Assembly: GCA_011523545.1 (NCBI GenBank)
Contig: WTGN01000098.1
Span: forward strand, 1 to 40,193
DNA: 40,193 nt
Reading direction: 5' to 3'
From: Chloroflexota bacterium
Lineage (GTDB): Bacteria; Chloroflexota; Anaerolineae; Aggregatilineales; Phototrophicaceae
Shown here piece by piece: positions 32,278-40,167 of this stretch; within the stretch, counting starts at the first letter, position 1, and every line of letters begins with the position of its first letter. The notes beneath the pieces were generated by a model. It made no database searches. It was not told where the DNA came from and saw only the letters and a list, made by a program, of their open reading frames with translations. The translations under genes and the position numbers were made by a program.

Positions 32278-33734
32278 GAGCCGCTCGCTCGCTCGAAGGG
32301 TTCAGCCAGCCGCAGCGGCTTCAACTTCCGCACGTGGACTGCCCTTTCGTCTGCGCCGCCATCCAGGCGATGCTCCGGCTTCCGTTGGACAGGGGGCAGG
32401 GTCTCGTCAGGATTGCGGTATTTGTTGCAGCCGACCAAGACAGCGTCTCCTGCGTCCAGAGCCCGCCGGCGTTCCTCGGCGACCGCTTCAATCTCCGCCT
32501 GCACAGCGCCCGACCGCAGGGACGCGAGCAAGCCGCCCGCCGCTTCAAATGTCTGGAATCGCTTCCAGGCTTGGCGCGCCAACCGGTCCGTCAGCGTCTC
32601 GACATGCCAGGCGCCGCCAGCCGGGTCAATGAAATCAAGCAGCCGCAGCTCTTCCTGCAGGATCAACTGCAGGTTGCGCGAGAGGCGGCGGGAGAAATTG
32701 TTGCTTGCGCCGAGCGGCTCATCAAAGGCTGACAGATGTATGCTGTCGACCCCGCCAATGGCGGCCGAGAGCGCTTCTGTCGTCAGGCGCAGCAAATTGA
32801 CATGGGCGTCGAGGCGCGCCTTGTTCCGCTCGCCGCTGCTGGCATGGAGGACTATGTCCGGCGCTGAATGCGAGAGGCCGAGGGCGCGCAAGACTTGCGC
32901 CCAGAGCAGTCTGATGGCGCGAAATTTGGCGATCTCCAAGAAGAAGTCTTCGCCGATGCGCAAGAAGAAATGCAGCTTGGGCGCCGCGGTTTCTACGGCG
33001 ACGTCTCGTTCGCTCAGTTCGCGCAAGTATGACACGCCGGTCGCTATCGCCAGCGCCAGCTCCTGGACGGCATTGGCGCCGGCTGCATGAAAGGGTGCGC
33101 TGCTGACGGCGATGCTGCCTAGATGGGGTGAACATTCGCCTAGCCTGGACACATGGGCCGCCAGCCGTTCATATGCATCGCCCGGCATGAAGCCGGACCG
33201 CGCCAGGCAGCCGAGCGGGTCATAACCGGCGCAGCCGCGCAAGCCAGCCAGCGCCTCCTTATCAAGCGCGGTCGCCAGCATCTCATAGCGTTCGGGCGCA
33301 TCGCCAGCGGATTGGATGAACAGCGGGAAGCGTTCCAGGTCAATCTCAGCGAGAGCCGCGCGCATGTCCGCCGGCGCATTCAGCGCCAGATCGGTATCGA
33401 TCGTGACGGCGGTCTGGCCATTCGCCAGCGCCTCGCGCAGCGCTTGATTGTAGGCGCGCGGGTCACTGATGCGCAGCGCCTGCGCAATCAGCCAGGGCCG
33501 GGCGCGGTAACCGCCGGCTCTCGCCCCGCGCGCGTAGGGAAACTGACCGGGCAAGGCGGCAAGATGAGCGATGCCGGCGACGCCATCAGCGTGCGGGAAG
33601 GGCTGGATGTCGATGCCCTCGCAGCCGCGCCGCGACAAGCTCTCGATATCACCGCCCGGCAAGGTCTCGCGAACGGCGTCCATCCATTCATCAAATGTCC
33701 TCGGAGCGAAATCGGCGTAGAGCGCTTCAGCCAT
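32274..33734 (-). CDS. mutA: Methylmalonyl-CoA mutase, small (non-catalytic) subunit, without cobalamin domain
   Basis: 486 residues, about 130 fewer than the classical small subunit: it ends after the barrel ('AVLVGCNKYRNPDE'), so the degenerate cobalamin-like domain is missing. Barrel features parallel mutB: 'LRISDPRAYNQALREAL', 'KLHFFLRIGEDFFLEIAKFRAIRLLW', 'LRLTTEALSAAIGGVDSIHL', 'RNLQLILQEE', 'DPAGGAWHVE'. The tail from about 455 is basic and low in conservation. GAGG precedes the ATG. It pairs with mutB to form the heterodimer and is first in the pair. Short small subunits occur in other bacteria, so this is unusual but not broken. Confidence 0.9.
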   Translation of the reverse strand: MAEALYADFAPRTFDEWMDAVRETLPGGDIESLSRRGCEGIDIQPFPHADGVAGIAHLAALPGQFPYARGARAGGYRARPWLIAQALRISDPRAYNQALREALANGQTAVTIDTDLALNAPADMRAALAEIDLERFPLFIQSAGDAPERYEMLATALDKEALAGLRGCAGYDPLGCLARSGFMPGDAYERLAAHVSRLGECSPHLGSIAVSSAPFHAAGANAVQELALAIATGVSYLRELSERDVAVETAAPKLHFFLRIGEDFFLEIAKFRAIRLLWAQVLRALGLSHSAPDIVLHASSGERNKARLDAHVNLLRLTTEALSAAIGGVDSIHLSAFDEPLGASNNFSRRLSRNLQLILQEELRLLDFIDPAGGAWHVETLTDRLARQAWKRFQTFEAAGGLLASLRSGAVQAEIEAVAEERRRALDAGDAVLVGCNKYRNPDETLPPVQRKPEHRLDGGADERAVHVRKLKPLRLAEPFERASGS

Positions 33735-33829
33735 GATCCTCGTGCTGCCGCATCTGACGGTCGATGCGCCTGATTATACAACTCGGCTCAGACATAATAA
33801 AGAACGGGCGACAATTAGAACCTGCAAGA

Positions 33830-34102
33830 CTTGTCCGGTACTAAGTCGCAGCAACTAAGTGGCTGTCAATTTCGGGGCTGTAGGGGCGAGAGACGGTCGG
33901 TGTCTACGCGACCCTTGTCTCGCCCTACGAGCACGCACTATCACAAGCACGGGCGTTTCGTCGAAACGTCCCAACAGACTCCTTTCTTCCGCGGTCAAAA
34001 CAATGTATGAGCCGAGTAGTGACTCACGAGTGGCTATGGTCAAGCGTAGGCAAACACCTGCATTTCAAAGACATAGAAGCGATCCAGCCAGTACCGGACA
34101 AG
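33830..34102. repeat. Gene-less segment bounded by a 13-bp inverted repeat (MITE-like)
   Basis: CTTGTCCGGTACT at 33830-33842 and its exact complement AGTACCGGACAAG at 34090-34102 enclose 273 bases. The 428-base gap from 33735 to 34162 holds no convincing gene. A minus-strand reading frame at 33855-34043 starts plausibly (MTIATRESLLGSYIVL) but its second half is translated repeat. Inside are the family-A copy at 33884-33925 and another hairpin at 33951-33972 (CGTTTCG/CGAAACG core). No target duplication is seen, so mobility is unproven. Confidence 0.5.
33884..33925. repeat. Dispersed palindrome, family A (copy 5, split)
   Basis: GGGCGAGA (33884-33891) pairs with TCTCGCCC (33918-33925); GTAG and CTAC edges extend the match. 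The loop is 26 bases, much larger than in other copies. A related hairpin follows at 33951-33972. Confidence 0.65.
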
Positions 34103-34162
34103 CCATTTACAGGCGAGCAGCTAGACCTCGGTGGTCAGAAGAATTTGGCGCGAAAGTCGGCG

Positions 34163-35392
34163 TCACCAGGTGACCCGCAAGGTGGCGGGACCGCGGAATG
34201 AGATGTTGCGAGAATATTCGATCGCTTGATCGGGGACGAGACGCAGGCTCGGCAGGGCGCGCGTCAGCGTCTCTAGCAGGATCCGCATTTCCAGCCGGGC
34301 GAGTGGCGCGCCGACGCAATAATGAATCCCGTAGCCAAAAGCGAGTTGGTCTTTCAAGTTCTCGCGGCTCGATATGATCATATCCGGCTGCGGAAAAACA
34401 TCGTCGTCGCGGTTGGCCGAGTGCAGCATGAGCAGGAGGTCAGCGCCCGCCGGTATCTCAACGCCGGCGATCGTGCTTGGCTTGACCGCCCGCCGCCGCC
34501 AGGTGCAGACCGACGGATCGTAGCGCATCATCTCTTCCAGCATCGGCGGGATCGCTTCCGGCGCGCGGCAGAGCCTCTCCCAATGTTCGCGCTGACTGAG
34601 GAGATGCAGCAGGGCGTTGTTGATTTGCGCTGTGGTCGTTTCGTGGCCGGCGACCAGCAGCGTGATCATGCAGCTGGCGATCTCGTTGAGCGTCAAAACG
34701 CTGTCGTCGCCGTCCCGCAGACGGATCAGATCGCTCGTGAGATCATCTTGCGGCTCGGCGTTTTTCTCCGCCACCAGATCAACAACGTAACGCCAAAAGG
34801 GCACGAGATTCGCGGTCATGGCCAGCTGTTCGGCCGCCGTCGGCCGGCCATAGTAGAGCTTGATGCGGTTGCCGGCCCAGGCTTTCACCTGCGTCACATC
34901 GGCCTCGGGCACGCCGAGCACATGAAAAAGCACATAGGCGGGATATTCATAAGTCAGCTCAGCCACGATATCGACCGGCGCGCGGCCGATGAGGCGCTGG
35001 ACGCCGCGCTCGGCGATGCCTTGAATGGCTGGCGCGAAGCCCTTCATGCGGCGCGGGGTGAACAGGCGATTCACCAGAGCGCGGATGCGCGTATGCCCCG
35101 GCGGCACATTATTGGAGAGCACGGGCTCCGGGCTGTAGTCGCCCGCGGCGAGCATTTGCTTGACCGCGTCGGAAAAGGGCTCGATTGGGGTGATGGTGTT
35201 GGCGGCGGTGTAGGTCTGGTGGTCGCGAAAGATGGCTTTGATGTCGGCATAGCGGGTGATGACCCAGTAATCGATGGCCGGGCTGTAGAAGACGGGCTGC
35301 TCCCGGCGGGCTTGGGCGAGCAGGGTGAATGGGTCGCGCAGGTCGAGCGGGTCGAAAGCGGTGCTGAAGTCGTGGTGAGGGCAGGGAGACAT
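34163..35392 (-). CDS. Cytochrome P450
   Basis: 409 residues from ATG 35392; an upstream TTG would add 16 basic residues, but homologues begin near here (CPHHDFSTAFDPLD). Soluble, bacterial class. I-helix AGHETTT at 248-254 (oxygen activation), K-helix E-M-M-R at 287-290, 'TWRRRAVKPSTIAGVEIPAG', and heme loop FGYGIHYCVGAPLAR with Cys359. 'PPGHTRIRALVNRLFTPRRM' is the C-helix region. It hydroxylates an unknown organic substrate and needs a ferredoxin partner; the stand-alone Rieske ferredoxin is 33 kb away and no P450 ferredoxin is adjacent. Its upstream neighbour is a paralogous secreted-protein pair, with no obvious link. Confidence 0.95.
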   Translation of the reverse strand: MSPCPHHDFSTAFDPLDLRDPFTLLAQARREQPVFYSPAIDYWVITRYADIKAIFRDHQTYTAANTITPIEPFSDAVKQMLAAGDYSPEPVLSNNVPPGHTRIRALVNRLFTPRRMKGFAPAIQGIAERGVQRLIGRAPVDIVAELTYEYPAYVLFHVLGVPEADVTQVKAWAGNRIKLYYGRPTAAEQLAMTANLVPFWRYVVDLVAEKNAEPQDDLTSDLIRLRDGDDSVLTLNEIASCMITLLVAGHETTTAQINNALLHLLSQREHWERLCRAPEAIPPMLEEMMRYDPSVCTWRRRAVKPSTIAGVEIPAGADLLLMLHSANRDDDVFPQPDMIISSRENLKDQLAFGYGIHYCVGAPLARLEMRILLETLTRALPSLRLVPDQAIEYSRNISFRGPATLRVTW

Positions 35393-35508
35393 GCGGCGGA
35401 ATTTGCGTCCATCTTTGACGCGGATATTGTAGCGTCTCAACAGTTCGATAGACAGGCTGCCGGGGCGACGATTTCAGATGGCCTCACCACGCGTCCAGCG
35501 TAAATGTG

Positions 35509-36558
35509 TCAACTGTGGATTGCCAACGCATCAAAGACGTTGCGCAGCACCAGCGAGCCATCTTCCGGCGCGATGAGCAGCCATTGCCCGTCCGGGGAAA
35601 GCCACGTCTGAATGTAATAGTCATACGGTAGCGCCATGATCTCATCCTTCAGGAGCTCTTGGCGCTGGCCCGTCGCCATATCAAGATATAGGACGTAGGA
35701 GTGCGCGTTGACCAATAGCGAGGAGTCATCGAGCCATATAACGAGCTCGCGCTGTGGCTTTAACGGGATACTCCAAAGCAATACGGTCGTCAGCCCCGTC
35801 TCGCGGTCGTAGACGTAGTAGTCGCCGCTAGCGCCGTAGTTATAGGGCGAGAAAGTGCGCAGGACCCAATAGCGATGATCGGGGCTGTGCGAAATCAAGA
35901 ACAGCGCTGCCTCACCAGCCATGCCGATAAACTCATGCATGGGCTGCAACCGAATAGAATCGCCTTCGTGCCAGATTAGAAAGTCGCAACTTACGGACAG
36001 GTTTTGATCGGGAAAGTCCCAGACGATAAGCCCGGAGCGGGGCGGGCCGTAGCACAGCCAAACATTGAGACGCTGGACGGTTTTCTTGGCCGGATTGACG
36101 ATCACTACGCCATCATACCGCTGATGGTTGAAGAGCATCTCCCCAGCGTGAAGGAGTGTGACGACCTTCTTACCTCCATCAACCAGTTGGAATTTGAGAC
36201 CCGGGTCATCGGGAAAGAGCCCGGCAATATCCAAACGCGCCACCGGGTTGTCGTCGAGGTCAAGCAGTGGTGAATCAGTCTTCGGAAACTCATAGTCCGA
36301 CCATTCACCTGAGACTGGATCGAGAAACACCCAGGCCGATTCGGGTCGCAACCTGGGGTACTCGAACGAGTCCACCGCCAGGGCGAATCCACCATCGACA
36401 GCGACGATATCGGGCCTGTTTTCCAGCGTTCCTGGTTCAATCACGGTCCGCCATCCGCTTGCGCTGCGGTTTACATATTCAGCTGTGCTTTCCTGAGCGC
36501 TGACGACGTTGATAGCAAAGGCTAAGAAGACGATTGACACAAGCGATAATCTCATCAT
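35509..36558 (-). CDS. Secreted protein of unknown function, paralogue A of a tandem pair
   Basis: 349 residues with a signal peptide (MRLSLVSIVFLAFAINVVSAQ). The mature part is beta-rich and full of aromatic residues, with motifs such as DIVAVDGGFALAV, SGEWSDYEFP, 'ISHSPDHRYWVL' and 'WLSPDGQWLLI'. The repeated 'SPDGxWLL / SHSPDHRYW' strands suggest a beta-propeller of WD40/TolB type, but I do not recognise the family. Its ATG at 36558 overlaps the stop of paralogue B by one base (TAATG), so they are translated together. A second ATG follows directly. Probably surface-located; no partner enzyme is visible. Confidence 0.7.
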   Translation of the reverse strand: MMRLSLVSIVFLAFAINVVSAQESTAEYVNRSASGWRTVIEPGTLENRPDIVAVDGGFALAVDSFEYPRLRPESAWVFLDPVSGEWSDYEFPKTDSPLLDLDDNPVARLDIAGLFPDDPGLKFQLVDGGKKVVTLLHAGEMLFNHQRYDGVVIVNPAKKTVQRLNVWLCYGPPRSGLIVWDFPDQNLSVSCDFLIWHEGDSIRLQPMHEFIGMAGEAALFLISHSPDHRYWVLRTFSPYNYGASGDYYVYDRETGLTTVLLWSIPLKPQRELVIWLDDSSLLVNAHSYVLYLDMATGQRQELLKDEIMALPYDYYIQTWLSPDGQWLLIAPEDGSLVLRNVFDALAIHS

Positions 36559-37628
36559 TACGTGTTCCTATCTGCTTCTGACGCATCAAGTTTGACAAGC
36601 GCGTCCATGACGCTTCGCAACATGAGCGAACCATCAGCGGTGACGACGAGGAGCCATCGCCCGTCCGTTGACAGCGTCGGCGTCCTATACGCGGCGTCTC
36701 CCGGAAGCAGCGCCAGCTCTCTGCGCAAGAGTTCGTGGCGCGTTCTTTTTGACATGTCCAGATACAGAATGTACTCGCCGGCATAGGTCAAAAGGGAATG
36801 GTTGTTGAGCCAAAGAACGAAATCACGCTGCGGCTTTCGTGGAAGGTGCCACAGCATCACAGTGGTCAGTTCGGTGTGTCGGTCGTAGATGTAGAACGGA
36901 CCACTTCCGTCAAAAAAATCATGTTCCTCGCCCAGGATCCAGAAGCGGTGATCAGGACTATGGGATACCAGCTGCAAGGCGCTCTGCTGGATTCTGCCGA
37001 TGAACGCGAAGGTGCTCTCCGTACGTATGGAGTCGCCGTCATAGTGGAATACTGCGTTGCAGATCACGGACAATTCCTGCTCCGTGAAGTCCCAGACGAC
37101 CAACTCCGCATACGGCGGTCCCTGGCAATACCAGACGTAGTGTCGAGTGGAAGTCTTCCTGGCGGGATCGACAATCAGAACATCGTTATAAAGACCAATT
37201 TCGTCGAACAAGTCCTCACTGGGAATCAGAAAAGCAAGCTTGCGGCCACCATCGACTAGCTGGTACTTGATGCGCGGGTCGTCAGGCACTAAATCGCTAA
37301 TATCGAGCAGCGTCAGCAATTCCTCGTTGAGGTCGCGCAAAGCCTGCTCGGCTTGCGGAAACTCGTAATTTGACCAGTCACCCGAAACTAAATCGTACCG
37401 TAGCCAGGTAGAGTCGAAGCGCGTACCCTGCGCCACGAAAGACGCCGCCGCCACGGCAAAGCCGCCATCAACGGCGATGATGTCCGGTTGCGGCTGGAGC
37501 GTTCCGGCTGGCAAAACGGTGTCCCATCCACTGAGGCTGCGGTCAACAAACTCAGCGGCCGGTTCCTGCGCGCTGGCGGATAGAAGAGCGAGCGCAAACA
37601 TTAGCATGGTTGACAGCAAAAATCTCAT
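36558..37628 (-). CDS. Secreted protein of unknown function, paralogue B of a tandem pair
   Basis: 356 residues from ATG 37628 with signal peptide MRFLLSTMLMFALALLSASAQ; an upstream TTG (37661) would place charged residues before it. It matches paralogue A along the whole length: DIIAVDGGFAVAA, SGDWSNYEFP, 'VSHSPDHRFWIL', 'LTTVMLWHLPRKPQR', 'LSTDGRWLLVV'. The conserved 'C-(Y/Q)GPP' and 'ICN' cysteines are shared. The pair clearly arose by duplication and has drifted since. Function unknown; likely an extracytoplasmic beta-propeller. Confidence 0.72.
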   Translation of the reverse strand: MRFLLSTMLMFALALLSASAQEPAAEFVDRSLSGWDTVLPAGTLQPQPDIIAVDGGFAVAAASFVAQGTRFDSTWLRYDLVSGDWSNYEFPQAEQALRDLNEELLTLLDISDLVPDDPRIKYQLVDGGRKLAFLIPSEDLFDEIGLYNDVLIVDPARKTSTRHYVWYCQGPPYAELVVWDFTEQELSVICNAVFHYDGDSIRTESTFAFIGRIQQSALQLVSHSPDHRFWILGEEHDFFDGSGPFYIYDRHTELTTVMLWHLPRKPQRDFVLWLNNHSLLTYAGEYILYLDMSKRTRHELLRRELALLPGDAAYRTPTLSTDGRWLLVVTADGSLMLRSVMDALVKLDASEADRNT

Positions 37629-37819
37629 CTCCGAATGCTCCAATCCGTGCGCGACGTACAAGCTGATTCTATGCGCTGCATGGACGAATAGCTGATTTCG
37701 TAGGCGTCGGGTGGGGTAAAGCGTCGGTTAACTCGCGTCTGCAAAGTTTAGTTAGCTGAAACGCCCGCGTTTGCCTGTGTGTGAAGCCATTACGGCGTAC
37801 TCATTTGGCGCGGAATCGG

Positions 37820-37836
37820 TTAAACTAGCGGTTTAA
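37820..37836. promoter_or_regulatory. Inverted repeat upstream of iolG (possible operator)
   Basis: TTAAAC (37820-37825) and GTTTAA (37831-37836) are perfect arms around five bases, ending 28 bases before the iolG ATG. A second small palindrome, GTTTTCAAAAC, lies at 37845-37855. The position, just upstream of a catabolic gene, fits a repressor site; no inositol regulator gene is in the window. Confidence 0.45.
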
Positions 37837-37864
37837 AGCGTTGTGTTTTCAAAACGAGGCAAAT

Positions 37865-38875
37865 ATGACGATCAATCTGGGCATCATCGGCGCGGGACGC
37901 ATCGGACGCCTGCACGCCAATACCTTGACGACGCGGGTCCCCGGCGCGCAGCTGCTGGCGGTCGCCGATATCTTCGAAGACGCCGCCAAATCCGCCGCGT
38001 CTGATTACCGCATCCCCGACTACAGCGCCGACCCGGCCGAACTCATCAACAGCGCCGACATTGACGCAATCGTCATCTGCTCGTCGACCGATACCCATTG
38101 CCGTTTCATCATCGAGGCGGCGCGGGCGGGCAAGCAAATTTTCTGCGAGAAGCCCATCGCTTTTGACCTGGCCGAGATTGATGCGGCGCTGGCGGCTGTC
38201 GCCGAAGCGGGCGTGCAACTGCAGATCGGCTTCAATCGGCGCTTTGACGCCAATCACGCGCGCTTGAAACGGGCGATCGTGAGCGGCGAAATCGGCGAGC
38301 CGCATACGCTGACGATCATCAGCCGCGACCCATCGCCGCCGCCTATCGACTACATCAAGGTCTCCGGCGGGCTGCTGATGGACATGATGATCCACGATTT
38401 CGATATGGCGCGCTTCTTGCTCGGCGAGGTCGAAGAGATCTATGCCCTGGGCGATGTCAAGATCGACCCCGCCATCGGCGAGGCCGGCGATATCGACAGC
38501 GCCAAGGTCATGCTGCGCTTCGCAAATGGCGCCTTCGGCAGCATCGAAAACAGCCGGCAAGCGGTCTATGGCTATGACCAGCGCGTCGAAGCTTTTGGCA
38601 GCATGGGCGCGGCGACAACCGGCAACTGGCACCCGAACGCGGTGACGATCAGCGATGCCGCCAGCGTTCGGCGAGATCTGCCGCTGAATTTCTTCGTCGA
38701 GCGCTATATTGAAAGTTATGTGACTGAGATGATCGCCTTCGTCGAGGCGATAGCGAGCGGTAAGCCGGTACCGGTGGTGGGCAACGACGGACGGGTCCCG
38801 GTGCTGATGGCGGCGGCCGGCATGCGCTCGATGCAAGAGAATCGGCCCGTGAGATTGGACGAGGTGGAGGTGTGA
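37865..38875 (+). CDS. iolG: myo-inositol 2-dehydrogenase (Gfo/Idh/MocA family)
   Basis: 336 residues from ATG 37865 (GAGG upstream). It oxidises myo-inositol to scyllo-inosose with NAD+. Rossmann motif GIIGAGRIG at 6-14; catalytic Glu95-Lys96-Pro97 (CEKPIAFD); Asp173 and His177 in 'GGLLMDMMIHDFDMARFL', the arrangement of Bacillus IolG; 'IGFNRRFD' and 'SRDPSPPPIDYIKVSGG' are also characteristic of this subgroup. The next gene is iolC, separated by two dispersed palindromes. Other iol genes (B, D, E) are not in the window, so the cluster probably continues or is scattered. Confidence 0.92.
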   Translation: MTINLGIIGAGRIGRLHANTLTTRVPGAQLLAVADIFEDAAKSAASDYRIPDYSADPAELINSADIDAIVICSSTDTHCRFIIEAARAGKQIFCEKPIAFDLAEIDAALAAVAEAGVQLQIGFNRRFDANHARLKRAIVSGEIGEPHTLTIISRDPSPPPIDYIKVSGGLLMDMMIHDFDMARFLLGEVEEIYALGDVKIDPAIGEAGDIDSAKVMLRFANGAFGSIENSRQAVYGYDQRVEAFGSMGAATTGNWHPNAVTISDAASVRRDLPLNFFVERYIESYVTEMIAFVEAIASGKPVPVVGNDGRVPVLMAAAGMRSMQENRPVRLDEVEV

Positions 38876-38898
38876 TGATGAGGAAGAATCACGTTTCC

Positions 38899-38938
38899 AA
38901 CCCCATCCCCGGCCCTTCCCCAACGCATTGGGGAAGGG
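38899..38938. repeat. Dispersed palindrome, family C (copy 2)
   Basis: ACCCCATCCCCGGCCC lead, then CCCTTCCCCAA (38913-38923) pairing perfectly with TTGGGGAAGGG (38928-38938) around CGCA. The lead is the same as at 23664. It begins about 23 bases after the iolG stop. Confidence 0.8.
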
Positions 38939-38980
38939 AGTATGCGCTGGGAGAGCGATGCGCCGCTCATATTGGCAAGT

Positions 38981-39014
38981 CTCCCCCATTGCAATGGGGG
39001 AGATTTAGAGGGGG
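38981..39014. repeat. Perfect 22-bp palindrome plus G-rich tail, upstream of iolC
   Basis: Positions 38981-39002 are a perfect 22-base palindrome (CTCCCCCATTG and its complement). It is followed by a TTTAGAGGGGG tail at 39004-39014. The GAGGGGG is the only Shine-Dalgarno-like sequence before iolC, 12 bases from its ATG, so the repeat tail appears to serve as its ribosome-binding site. Confidence 0.8.
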
Positions 39015-39026
39015 TTGGTGCCGCGC

Positions 39027-40040
39027 ATGAGCAAAACATACGACTCCCTGCACATGGGGCGCAGCTCAATCGACCTTTACTCCAATGACATCGGCAGGCC
39101 TTTCGTCGAGATCGACAGCTTCGCCGCTTACGTTGGCGGGTCGCCCACCAATATCAGCGTCGGCGGGCGGCGCTTGGGGCTGAAGACGGCGCTGCTGACC
39201 GCGGTCGGCGCGGACCCGGTCGGCGACTTCATTTTGCACTTCCTCAATAACGAAGGCGTGGAGACGCGTTTCATCCCGCGCAAGCCCCTGCATCGCACCT
39301 CGGCCGCCGTCCTGGGCATTGAGCCGCCGGACAAGTTCCCGCTGGTTTTCTACCGCGACAACTGCGCTGACATCAACCTGAATATTGACGATGTGCTGGC
39401 GACGCCTGTCGAGGATTGCAAGGTCTTTCAATTCGCCGGCACCAACCTCAGCCTTGAGCCGAGCCGCAGCGCGACCATGCTGGCGGCCGACCTGGCCGGT
39501 CAAGCCGGCGCGACGGTGATCTTTGATGTCGATTTCCGCCCTGACCAATGGCATGACCTGCGCGCATTCGGCGTCGTGGCGCGCAGTGTGCTGCGCCTGG
39601 TTGATGTCGTGATCGGCACCGAAGACGAGCTCAACGCGGCCATGCTCAGCGATGTGGCCCAGATTACAGTCACGCATTCGCAGGTTTCCGATACCAAAGT
39701 CGAAGGCGATACGCGCGCGGGCATCGAATTCATGCTCACGCTGGGGCCGGAGGCAGTCGTCGAGAAGATCGGGCCCGAGGGCGCGCGCATCCATCTCAAA
39801 GACGGCGAGATCATCGACGCGCCGGGCTTCCCGGTGGAAGTGACCAATATCCTGGGCGCCGGCGATGCCTTCGGCGGCGGCTTCGTCTACGGGCTGGTGA
39901 ACGATTGGGGATGGTACAAGTCGGCGCGCCTGGGCAATGCTTGCGGCGCCATCGTCGTCACCGAGCACGGCTGCGCCAACTTCATGCCGACCATGCTCGA
40001 GGTCGAGGCATTTGTCGCGCCCTACGGCGGGCTGGATTAA
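39027..40040 (+). CDS. iolC: 5-dehydro-2-deoxygluconokinase (PfkB family)
   Basis: 337 residues from ATG 39027 (TTG and GTG codons at 39015 and 39018 are also in frame). It phosphorylates 5-dehydro-2-deoxy-gluconate in inositol breakdown. Ribokinase-fold signatures: 'VGGSPTNISVGGRRLGL' near residues 36-52, 'FQFAGTNLSLEP', and the anion hole and base 'NILGAGDAFGGGF' with Asp280. The 'FYRDNCADINLN' segment is typical of IolC. It pairs with iolG, the first enzyme of the same pathway. The only upstream ribosome site lies in a dispersed repeat. Confidence 0.92.
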   Translation: MSKTYDSLHMGRSSIDLYSNDIGRPFVEIDSFAAYVGGSPTNISVGGRRLGLKTALLTAVGADPVGDFILHFLNNEGVETRFIPRKPLHRTSAAVLGIEPPDKFPLVFYRDNCADINLNIDDVLATPVEDCKVFQFAGTNLSLEPSRSATMLAADLAGQAGATVIFDVDFRPDQWHDLRAFGVVARSVLRLVDVVIGTEDELNAAMLSDVAQITVTHSQVSDTKVEGDTRAGIEFMLTLGPEAVVEKIGPEGARIHLKDGEIIDAPGFPVEVTNILGAGDAFGGGFVYGLVNDWGWYKSARLGNACGAIVVTEHGCANFMPTMLEVEAFVAPYGGLD

Positions 40041-40047
40041 TGAATTA

Positions 40048-40090
40048 ACCACCGAGGACACCGAGAACACAGAGGGAAAAAACGGGAAGG
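40048..40090. repeat. Dispersed repeat, family B, copy 3
   Basis: ACCACCGAGGACACCGAGAA, then CACAGAGGGAAAAAACGGGAA, starting seven bases after the iolC stop. It is the reverse orientation of the CTCTGTGT stretch at 16054-16091 and matches the CCACCGAGGACA at 29645. Confidence 0.7.
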
Positions 40091-40167
40091 GAAGCGGATA
40101 CACAGTTGCATGTATACTCGTGCGCGACAGTACCGCCGACACGAACTACTTCAGGTCATCGCCGCGT

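Noticed and set aside
33855..34043. Small minus-strand gene (62 residues) in the gene-less segment
   Set aside because: The first 30 residues look plausible but the remainder is translated palindromic repeat, and no homologue is recognised; more likely chance or a relic.
34322..35503. Plus-strand open frame (393 codons) opposite the P450 gene
   Set aside because: The P450 on the other strand has all its conserved motifs; this frame is its complement.
39066..40142. Minus-strand open frame opposite iolC
   Set aside because: iolC is certain; this frame starts in a family-B repeat and has no domain.
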